From Alphaproteobacteria bacterium (lineage in GTDB: Bacteria > Pseudomonadota > Alphaproteobacteria > Caulobacterales > Caulobacteraceae): a stretch of DNA of 11,798 nt. Positions 6,547-11,798 of the stretch are shown here, one piece after another. Location: assembly GCA_018895795.1 (NCBI GenBank), contig JAHINZ010000467.1, positions 1-11,798 of the forward strand, read 5' to 3'. Under the pieces are notes generated by a model, which searched no databases, was not told the DNA's origin, and saw only the letters and a program-made list of their open reading frames with translations. Positions within the stretch are counted from its first letter, which is position 1; every line of letters begins with the position of its first letter. The translations under genes and the position numbers were made by a program.

Positions 6547-7173
6547 TTAGTTGCGGCTTAGCTTCTGAATCCTTACGGGTTTTTCGATCATTTGCCCCTT
6601 CAGATAGGGATCGCGGGCGTCGCTGACGGTCGGCGCGTCATGGATCTTGCGCACCACGTCCATGCCCTGGACCACCCGCCCGAACGCCGCGAAGCCCTGG
6701 CCGTCGGGATTACGCGCGCCGCCGAAATCCAGAGCCGGATTGTCGCCCAGGCAGATGAAAAACTCCGAACTCGCGGTGCCCGGCGCATCGCGGGCCATCG
6801 AGATGACGCCATCGGTATGCAGGATACCCGTGGCCTGGGTCGTCTCGTGGGCGATGGCCGGCAGCGGACCGTCGTCGCGGTTCAGGCCGCCCTGGATCAC
6901 GCTGATGGTCGCCGGGTTGTTGTCGTTCTTCAGGCTGACGGTGCGATAGAAGCTCCCGCCGTCCAGCAGGCGCCGGTCGGCATAGGCCAGGAAATTGGCG
7001 ACGCTGATCGGCGCCTTGTCGGGATAGAGCTCGATCAGGATCAGGCCCTGGCCGGTCTCCATCCGAACCCGGACAGGCCCCGGCGCGGCCGCGATCAGCG
7101 GCGCGGTCAGCAGGCCCAGGACCAGCGCGCGGCGACCAGGATTCGAACCAGAACAGCGGGGCGGTTTGCGCAC
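6547..7173 (-). CDS. Exported cyclophilin-type peptidyl-prolyl isomerase
   Basis: A cis-trans prolyl isomerase of the cyclophilin family, probably a periplasmic folding helper. From GTG 7173 the product is 208 residues. It has a signal peptide with a twin arginine ahead of the hydrophobic core (GRRALVLGLL, 13-22), then the cyclophilin core from about residue 33: FYR with catalytic-type Arg77, VIQGG (92-96), ISMAR (124-128), SSEFFICLGDNPALDF (135-150) and FAAFGRVVQGMDVV (161-174). Most family members have Gln where this one has Glu in SSEFF. GTG 7173 is preferred because GAGGG lies upstream (7186-7182) and the signal peptide has a normal n-region. The alternative ATG at 7215 adds 14 residues and lacks a ribosome binding site. 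The arginine pair makes Tat export possible, but Sec cannot be excluded. Confidence 0.9.
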   Translation of the reverse strand: MRKPPRCSGSNPGRRALVLGLLTAPLIAAAPGPVRVRMETGQGLILIELYPDKAPISVANFLAYADRRLLDGGSFYRTVSLKNDNNPATISVIQGGLNRDDGPLPAIAHETTQATGILHTDGVISMARDAPGTASSEFFICLGDNPALDFGGARNPDGQGFAAFGRVVQGMDVVRKIHDAPTVSDARDPYLKGQMIEKPVRIQKLSRN

Positions 7174-7318
7174 GGCGAATGAACCCTCAAGGACGGCTTG
7201 GCGGTGAGCCAGCATGACCGCGTTCGCGGGCCGCGGCCAAGCGCGATTTCAAGCTTGGCAGTCGCCTCATTGCGCGTGCGCGTCCCGCGACGCTCGCGCC
7301 GAGGGGGAGTGTGCTGGA

Positions 7319-7343
7319 TTGTGACGCGTCACACGTCGCTAAT
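7319..7343 (+). promoter_or_regulatory. Candidate promoter with 14-bp palindromic operator
   Basis: TGTGACGCGTCACA at 7320-7333 is a perfect 14-bp palindrome (TGTGA-N4-TCACA), resembling half-sites of CRP/FNR-family regulators but with 4-nt rather than CRP-type 6-nt spacing. It overlaps a possible -35 (TTGTGA, 7319-7324), and GCTAAT at 7338-7343 resembles a Caulobacter -10 element. Both lie about 80 bp upstream of ATG 7425. The rest of the 250-bp region between the cyclophilin and this gene shows only a 7-bp inverted repeat at 7236-7259. Confidence 0.4.
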
Positions 7344-7424
7344 CGCCAGACAAAACGAGCGACCGTTCCAGCCCGCGCCGCCATGCGCTCTGGAATCGGT
7401 CGACGAGCGGATGGAACGACGATC

Positions 7425-7787
7425 ATGAGCACTCCCGAACCCACGAGCGGCGTGCCCGTCTGGGCCCGTAAGCGCCGCAAGCCCGGCAACCCCCTGGTCG
7501 GCTGGGTGCTTGTGCCTCTGGCCCTGTTCGGCGCCGCGACCGCCGGTCTGGCCGTGCGCGATAAGTCTTTCGCGGGCGCCGGAACCCGGATGGACGGCTG
7601 GGTCGCCATGGCCCGGGACCGTGTTCAGCAAGTTCTGCACCCGGTAAAGGGACAGGCCAAGCGCGCGGCGCCCGCCAAGGCCGCCGCCGCGCCAGCGGCT
7701 GCGGCTGCGGCCCCGGCGAGCCCGACAGCGCCCCCGCCCGCCGCCGCGACCCCGACGGTCACCAGCGGCGGCGGCAAGAGCGGCTGA
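7425..7787 (+). CDS. Small single-pass membrane protein, unknown function
   Basis: A 120-residue protein I do not recognise. It has a basic N-terminal segment (WARKRRK, 13-19), one predicted membrane helix (about 23-44), then a periplasmic region with a short possible amphipathic stretch (about 55-75) and an Ala/Pro-rich low-complexity tail (81-120) that could span the cell envelope. Charge distribution suggests a cytoplasmic N-terminus and an exterior C-terminus. ATG 7425 is chosen because it sits just before the basic and membrane segments. The frame stays open upstream to 7311, but that part reads as non-coding and contains the promoter-like elements. The Shine-Dalgarno match is weak (GGAA at 7413-7416). 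The gene precedes purL by 91 bp, with a hairpin between. Confidence 0.7.
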   Translation: MSTPEPTSGVPVWARKRRKPGNPLVGWVLVPLALFGAATAGLAVRDKSFAGAGTRMDGWVAMARDRVQQVLHPVKGQAKRAAPAKAAAAPAAAAAAPASPTAPPPAAATPTVTSGGGKSG

Positions 7788-7801
7788 AAAGTTTCAGCGG
7801 C

Positions 7802-7829
7802 GATCGCGGAGTCTGGAGAGTCCGCGATC
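7802..7829 (+). terminator. Hairpin between small membrane gene and purL
   Basis: A perfect 9-bp stem (GATCGCGGA, 10-nt loop, TCCGCGATC) starts 14 bp after the stop codon of the membrane protein gene. No T-run follows, so it is a weak intrinsic terminator at best. It contains two GAGTC sites (7809-7813 and 7818-7822). Confidence 0.4.
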
Positions 7830-7840
7830 CACTCTGCTTG

Positions 7841-7870
7841 GTGGCGGAATCTGCGAGGCCGCGCTAGAAG
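7841..7870 (+). promoter_or_regulatory. Putative leaderless purL promoter
   Basis: GCTAGAAG (7863-7870) matches 7 of 8 positions of the Caulobacter -10 consensus GCTANAWC. A weaker -35-like GTGGCGG lies at 7841-7847 with a 15-nt spacer. As at purQ, exactly 8 nt separate the -10 element from the ATG, which predicts a transcript with almost no leader. AGAAGG (7866-7871) overlaps the -10 and could instead serve as a ribosome binding site on a longer transcript. Confidence 0.45.
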
Positions 7871-7878
7871 GCGCCCTC

Positions 7879-10095
7879 ATGAGCACCTCCTCCACCGCCC
7901 CCGCAAAGTCGATGGCCGATACGGCCCGTGAGTTCGGCCTCAACGCCGAGGAATACGCCGTCGTTCTCGACCGCCTGGGCCGCGAGCCCAACCTGGTCGA
8001 GCTGGGCGTGTTCTCGGTGATGTGGTCCGAGCACTGCTCGTACAAGTCCTCCAAGAACCAGCTGAAGAAGTTCCCGATCACCGGCCCGCGCGTCATCTGC
8101 GGCCCCGGCGAGAACGCCGGCGTCATCGATATCGGCGACGGCGACGCGATCATCTTCAAGATGGAAAGCCACAACCACCCCTCCTATATCGAGCCCTATC
8201 AGGGCGCGGCGACGGGCGTGGGCGGCATCATGCGCGACGTCTTCACGATGGGCGCGCGGCCGATCGCCCTGCTCAACGCCCTGCGCTTCGGCGATCCCAG
8301 CCATCCCAAGACCAAGCGTCTGGTCGACGGCGTGGTGGCCGGCATCGCCGGCTACGGCAACTGCGTCGGCGTGCCCACCGTGGGCGGCGAGACCAATTTC
8401 CACGCCGGCTATAACGGCAATATCCTGGTCAACGCCATGTGCGTGGGCTTGGCGCAAGCGGACAAGATCTTCTACTCGGCCGCGCCGGGCGCGGGCCTGT
8501 CGGTGGTCTATTTCGGCTCCAAGACCGGCCGCGACGGCATCCACGGCGCCACCATGGCCAGCGCCGAGTTCGACCAGGACAGCGACGAGAAGCGCCCCAC
8601 CGTCCAGGTCGGCGACCCCTTCGCCGAGAAGCTGCTGATCGAGGCCACCCTGGAACTGATGGCGACCGGGGCTGTCGCCGCGATCCAGGACATGGGCGCG
8701 GCCGGCCTGACCTCCTCCTCGGTCGAGATGGCCGGCAAGGGCGGGGTCGGCATCGCGCTGAACATGGACATGGTTCCGCAGCGCGAAACCGGCATGAGCG
8801 CCTATGAGATGATGCTCTCGGAAAGCCAGGAGCGCATGCTGGCGGTGCTCAAGCCCGGCCGCGAGCACGAAGGCCACGCCATCTTCGAAAAGTGGGGCCT
8901 GGACGCCGCCGTGATCGGCGTCACCACCGACACCGGCCGCCTGGTGCTCAAGCATCACGGCGAGATCGTCTGCGACGTGCCGCTGGCCCCGCTGTTCGAC
9001 GACGCGCCGCTGTATGACCGTCCTTGGGTGCAGCCGACCCTGCATCCGCGCCTCGACCCCGGCCAGGTGCCCGCCCCGACCGACTGGACCGCCGCGGTTC
9101 TGAAGGTCGTCGGCTGCCCCGACATGGCCTCCAAGCGCTGGCTGTGGGAGCAATATGACCGCCACGTGATGGCCGACACCCTGGAAGACAGCGCCACCGG
9201 CTGCGACGCCGGCATCGTGCGCATCCATGGCAAGGGCAAGGCCATCGCCGTGACCAGCGACGTCACCCCGCGCTATGTCCAGAACGATCCCTATGAGGGC
9301 GGCAAGCAGGCCGTGGCCGAGGCCTGGCGCAACCTGACGGCCGCCGGCTCGCTGCCGATCGCCATTACCGACAATCTCAATTTCGGCAGCCCCGAAAAGC
9401 CCGAGACCATGGGCCAGATCGTTCGCGCCACCGACGGCATGGCCGAGGCCTGCCGCGTGCTGGACTTCCCGGTCGTGAGCGGCAATGTCAGCCTCTATAA
9501 CGAGACCAACGGCGTCGCCATTCCCCCCACCCCCACCGTCGGGGCCGTGGGCCTGCTGGACGACTACGACCTGCGCATGGGCTTCGGCAACGTGGCCGAA
9601 GGCGACACCCTGGTGCTGATCGGCGACACCAACGGCGAGCTGGGCGCGTCGATCTATCTGCGCGAGATCCTGGGCCGCGAGGACGGCGCGCCGCCGCCGG
9701 TCGACCTGGCGGCCGAGCGCAAGCACGGCGACTTCGTCCGCGACCTGATCCCCACCGGCCTAGTGGCGGGGCTGCACGACCTGTCGGACGGCGGTCTGCT
9801 GATCGCGGCGGCGGATATCGCCCTGGCCAGCAAGGTCGGGATCACGCTGAACGCGTCCAGCACCCTGCACGCCCACCCCTATCTGTTCGGCGAGGATCAG
9901 GCCCGCTATCTGGTCGCCACGCCCGATCCCGAGGCCTTGTTGGCGGCGGCCAAGGACGCCGGCGTTCACGCCTGCGTGGCCGGTGTCGCCGGCGGCGAAG
10001 CCTTTGCGTCCGCTGATCTGTTCTCCATTCCCCTGGAAGCCCTGCGCGACGCCCACGAGGCCTGGTTGCCGGGCTTCATGGCGATCCCGGCCTAA
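7879..10095 (+). CDS. purL: FGAM synthase large subunit PurL
   Basis: The synthetase subunit of phosphoribosylformylglycinamidine synthase. It converts FGAR, ATP and PurQ-derived ammonia to FGAM in cytosolic purine synthesis. The 738-residue length is that of the small (Bacillus-type) PurL, which needs separate PurQ and PurS. Motifs in order are MWSEHCSYKSSK with the active-site His52; the ATP/Mg-binding FKMESHNHPS (93-102) and GAATGVGGIMRD (109-120); GGETNFH and DMGAAGLTSSSVEM in the first half; VTSDVTPRYVQNDPYEGG opening the second repeat; then ITDNLNFGSPEKPE, VSGNVSLYNET and LHDLSDGGL near the C-terminus. It is full length with no disrupted motif. ATG 7879 begins a short Ser/Thr-rich lead before the conserved region. 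A lipoprotein gene follows after 10 bp and is probably co-transcribed. Confidence 0.97.
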   Translation: MSTSSTAPAKSMADTAREFGLNAEEYAVVLDRLGREPNLVELGVFSVMWSEHCSYKSSKNQLKKFPITGPRVICGPGENAGVIDIGDGDAIIFKMESHNHPSYIEPYQGAATGVGGIMRDVFTMGARPIALLNALRFGDPSHPKTKRLVDGVVAGIAGYGNCVGVPTVGGETNFHAGYNGNILVNAMCVGLAQADKIFYSAAPGAGLSVVYFGSKTGRDGIHGATMASAEFDQDSDEKRPTVQVGDPFAEKLLIEATLELMATGAVAAIQDMGAAGLTSSSVEMAGKGGVGIALNMDMVPQRETGMSAYEMMLSESQERMLAVLKPGREHEGHAIFEKWGLDAAVIGVTTDTGRLVLKHHGEIVCDVPLAPLFDDAPLYDRPWVQPTLHPRLDPGQVPAPTDWTAAVLKVVGCPDMASKRWLWEQYDRHVMADTLEDSATGCDAGIVRIHGKGKAIAVTSDVTPRYVQNDPYEGGKQAVAEAWRNLTAAGSLPIAITDNLNFGSPEKPETMGQIVRATDGMAEACRVLDFPVVSGNVSLYNETNGVAIPPTPTVGAVGLLDDYDLRMGFGNVAEGDTLVLIGDTNGELGASIYLREILGREDGAPPPVDLAAERKHGDFVRDLIPTGLVAGLHDLSDGGLLIAAADIALASKVGITLNASSTLHAHPYLFGEDQARYLVATPDPEALLAAAKDAGVHACVAGVAGGEAFASADLFSIPLEALRDAHEAWLPGFMAIPA

Positions 10096-10105
10096 GGACA
10101 TCACG

Positions 10106-10459
10106 ATGAAAATCTCGGTCTTCGCGACGGCCGCCCTGACCCTGGCGCTGCTGACCGCCTGCGCGCCGACCGCGCCGGCCCCGGCCCCCAGCGCCGAGGC
10201 CACCGAAGCGTCCTGCGCCGCGCATGGCGGGGTGATCCAGAGGGGCGGCAAGCTGCGGCGGCCCACCTGCGTCACACCCTATGCCGACGCCGGCAAGGTC
10301 TGCGCCGACAAGGCCCAGTGCCAGGGCGCCTGTATCCTCGAGGGCAATATCGAGGCCGCGGGTCCGGTCACCGGTCAGTGCCAGGCGACCAGCGTGCAGT
10401 TTGGCTGTTACGCCAAGGTCGTGGCCGGCAAGGCCACTGTAACGATCTGCGTCGACTAG
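10106..10459 (+). CDS. Small cysteine-rich lipoprotein, unknown function
   Basis: A 117-residue exported protein with a lipoprotein signal peptide: hydrophobic core about 5-16 and lipobox LTAC, with Cys19 as the lipidated residue. A short Pro/Ala linker (20-30) follows, then a compact domain with eight cysteines (37, 55, 66, 72, 76, 92, 101, 115), which could form four disulfides after export. The core pattern is CAAHGG, then DAGKVCADKAQCQGAC. A similar Cys pattern occurs in uncharacterised proteobacterial lipoproteins as I recall them, but I cannot name the family or a function. ATG 10106 follows AAGGA (10094-10098), which overlaps the purL stop region. The 10-bp gap suggests co-expression with purL without implying a purine role. 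A strong hairpin ends the unit. Confidence 0.85.
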   Translation: MKISVFATAALTLALLTACAPTAPAPAPSAEATEASCAAHGGVIQRGGKLRRPTCVTPYADAGKVCADKAQCQGACILEGNIEAAGPVTGQCQATSVQFGCYAKVVAGKATVTICVD

Positions 10460-10487
10460 GCCGACGCTCGACCATCCCCGCCATGAA

Positions 10488-10514
10488 CGACGCCGGCCCG
10501 ATGGGCCGGCGTCG
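10488..10514. terminator. Convergent terminator hairpin
   Basis: A perfect 12-bp GC-rich stem (CGACGCCGGCCC, loop GAT, then its reverse complement) lies between the stop codons of the lipoprotein gene (+) and the fasciclin gene (-). The plus strand continues CTGTTT, a weak T-run. The minus-strand copy starts 5 nt after the fasciclin stop. It probably ends transcription in both directions. Confidence 0.65.
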
Positions 10515-10519
10515 CTGTT

Positions 10520-11098
10520 TCAGGGCATCAGCACGGTGTCGACGACGTGGATCACGCCGTTGGACTGCAGCACGTCGGCGAGGGTGATCATCGACTTGCC
10601 GCCCTTGGCGTCGGTGATCGCCCAGCCCATGCCCGACTTCGACACGGTCAGTTTCTCACCCTGCACGGTGGTCAGCACGGCCTTGCCGCCGTTGGCCTTG
10701 GCCTTGGCCGCGATGTCGGCCGCCGTCAGGCGCCCGGCCACGACGTGATAGGTCAGGATCTTGGTCAGGGTGGCTTTGTTCTCGGGCTTGACCAGCGTGT
10801 CGACGGTTCCGGCCGGCAGCTTGCCGAAGGCGGCGTTGGTGGGCGCGAACACCGTGAACGGACCGGGGCCCGACAGGGTCTCGACCAGGCCCGCGGCCTT
10901 GACCGCGGCGACCAAGGTCGTGTGATCCTTTGAATTGACCGCGTTCTGAATAATATTCTTTGACGGATACATGGCCGCGCCACCGACCATGACAGTCTTT
11001 TCATGGTTCATGGTCGCATGATCCATTTGCGCCATGGCCGAACCGGCGCACGACATCGACAGCACGCCAAGGCTGGCGAGCAGCAGGGACTTCTTCAT
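10520..11098 (-). CDS. Secreted fasciclin (FAS1) domain protein
   Basis: A 192-residue exported protein with one FAS1 domain, a fold associated with adhesion and surface or matrix interactions in many bacteria; its ligand here is unknown. The signal peptide (MKKSLLLASLGVLSMSCAGSAMA) probably cleaves after AMA23. LSMSC resembles a lipobox, but the A-M-A site fits better. A short Met/His-rich stretch follows the cleavage site (residues 25-37: MDHATMNHEKTVM). The FAS1 domain runs from about 45 to 192: H1 motif GPFTVFAPTNAAF (79-91), the YH motif in LTYHVVAGRL (115-124) and H2 motif NGVIHVVDTVLMP (180-192), where the protein ends. GGAGAC (11110-11105) lies 6 nt before ATG 11098. The length is normal for single-domain bacterial fasciclin proteins. 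Confidence 0.93.
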   Translation of the reverse strand: MKKSLLLASLGVLSMSCAGSAMAQMDHATMNHEKTVMVGGAAMYPSKNIIQNAVNSKDHTTLVAAVKAAGLVETLSGPGPFTVFAPTNAAFGKLPAGTVDTLVKPENKATLTKILTYHVVAGRLTAADIAAKAKANGGKAVLTTVQGEKLTVSKSGMGWAITDAKGGKSMITLADVLQSNGVIHVVDTVLMP

Positions 11099-11177
11099 GG
11101 GATTGTCTCCGGGGTTTTACTGGTCCGTTGCTGGGACAAGTAGAACTACGGCGATCCGTCGCGCCCGGATGCGCGAT

Positions 11178-11208
11178 CTGAAAAAATGTTCGCGAAATTC
11201 GCTTTCAG
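11178..11208 (-). terminator. Possible weak terminator of hybrid kinase gene
   Basis: On the minus strand, after the kinase stop codon, GCGA-ATT-TCGC (11202-11192) is followed 4 nt later by a run of six T (11186-11181). CTGAAA/TTTCAG repeats flank the element (11208-11203 and 11183-11178). The stem is short, so this is only a candidate. Confidence 0.3.
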
Positions 11209-11224
11209 GCCGCCGGCGGCAAGC

Positions 11225-11798
11225 TCAGTCCGCCGTCTGGGCATGGCTGCGCCCCGCCCACCGCGCGACGAGGTCCAGCAACTTGCCCGGATTGATCGGC
11301 TTGCCCAGATGGTCGTCCATGCCGGCGGCCAGGCAATTGGCGATCTGCTCTGGCAGGACGTTGGCGGTCATGGCGACGATCGGCACCCGGGCCCCGTCGG
11401 TGTCCTTCATCGCCCGGATGCGGCGCGTGGCGGTCAGACCGTCCATGCCGGGCATCTGGATATCCATCAACACCAGGTCATAATGTCCCTGGCGCACCGC
11501 CTCGACACCCGCGACGCCGTCATGGGCGGTCGCGATCTTGATATCGAACGGCTCGAGCATGATGCGGATGAGCTCGCGATTGACCGCATTGTCCTCGACC
11601 AGCAGCAGGCGCAGCGTCTGATCCGGCTCGAAGACCGCGCGGTCCTCCGCGGGCGCGTCCGGCGCGAGGTCTCGCAACGGCGCGCGGATCTCGAACCAGA
11701 AGCGCGAGCCCACGCCCTCCTCGCTGTCCAGGCCGATCGTTCCGTCCATCTGCTCGATGATCCGGCGCGAGATGGCCAGGCCCAGGCCGGTGCCGCCA
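11225..11798 (-). CDS. Hybrid sensor histidine kinase, C-terminal part
   Basis: The 3' end of a two-component hybrid kinase gene whose 5' part lies beyond the window. The first residues visible (GGTGLGLAIS, from 11797 leftwards) are the G2 ATP-binding box at the end of a HATPase domain, followed by the closing strands (GSRFWFEI). After a linker of about 30 residues rich in Asp, Ala and Pro comes a complete receiver domain: LRLLLVEDNAVN with the acidic pair, LVLMDIQMPGMDG with the phospho-accepting Asp, PIVAMTAN with the conserved Thr, and DDHLGKPI with the conserved Lys. The protein ends shortly after, with no histidine phosphotransfer domain. A separate phosphotransfer protein or intramolecular phosphate transfer is therefore expected. 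The input domain and signal cannot be seen. Confidence 0.95.
   Translation of the reverse strand, partial: GGTGLGLAISRRIIEQMDGTIGLDSEEGVGSRFWFEIRAPLRDLAPDAPAEDRAVFEPDQTLRLLLVEDNAVNRELIRIMLEPFDIKIATAHDGVAGVEAVRQGHYDLVLMDIQMPGMDGLTATRRIRAMKDTDGARVPIVAMTANVLPEQIANCLAAGMDDHLGKPINPGKLLDLVARWAGRSHAQTAD

Noticed and set aside
6249..6626. 125-codon plus-strand frame, hydrophobic and Arg/Leu-rich
   Set aside because: It is the complement of the small Gln-rich gene, its promoter and the end of the cyclophilin gene. It has no ribosome binding site, and the minus-strand signals fit better.
7236..7259. 7-bp inverted repeat GCCAAGC / GCTTGGC with a 10-nt loop
   Set aside because: It could be an operator, but the length is near what chance gives in this composition and no promoter element is attached.
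7864..9726. 620-codon open frame on the minus strand opposite purL
   Set aside because: Antisense shadow of a highly conserved enzyme gene with no domain of its own.
11209..11220. GCCGCCGGCGGC palindrome after the kinase gene
   Set aside because: It has no loop, so it cannot form a normal terminator hairpin. Such GC palindromes are common at this base composition.

Overview
This is a GC-rich chromosomal window from an alphaproteobacterium, most likely Caulobacter or a close relative. That assignment is inference. It rests on Caulobacter-type -10 elements (GCTAnA) placed almost directly on start codons, an exact GGAAC-N16-CGTT box of the SigT/EcfG general stress type, sparse GAnTC (CcrM) sites, and protein sequences typical of the group. 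No mobile element, CRISPR array, tRNA or rRNA was seen.

Layout. Positions 1-1431 (+) hold the 3' part of a cytochrome P450, followed 7 bp later by a 58-residue rubredoxin. Next is purQ (1482-2144, +), the glutaminase of FGAM synthase. A tandem pair of exported alpha-amino acid ester hydrolase paralogues follows (2230-4155 and 4248-6194, +), separated by two hairpins. A convergent minus-strand block comes next: a small Gln-rich gene broken by an in-frame amber codon but still carrying a stress-type promoter, a strong ribosome binding site and a terminator (6258-6531), then an exported cyclophilin (6547-7173). A small single-pass membrane protein (7425-7787, +) starts downstream of a 14-bp perfect palindrome. 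purL (7879-10095, +) is followed after 10 bp by a Cys-rich lipoprotein gene. A convergent hairpin separates these from a secreted fasciclin-domain protein (10520-11098, -) and the 3' end of a hybrid histidine kinase (11225-11798, -, running off the window).

How the parts relate. purQ and purL encode subunits of one purine enzyme but lie about 5.7 kb apart, with the hydrolase pair and the minus-strand block between them. Each has its own putative promoter of the same leaderless design. The third subunit, purS, is not in the window. The P450 and rubredoxin look like a co-translated redox pair. Both hydrolases keep a full Ser-Asp-His triad and the acidic cluster that binds the substrate's alpha-amino group, so they probably act on amino-acid esters or related acyl compounds in the periplasm.

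The most unusual signals are the amber-interrupted gene under a perfect stress promoter, the nearly identical 3' ends of the two hydrolases, the P450-rubredoxin coupling, and the palindromic operator candidate at 7320-7333.
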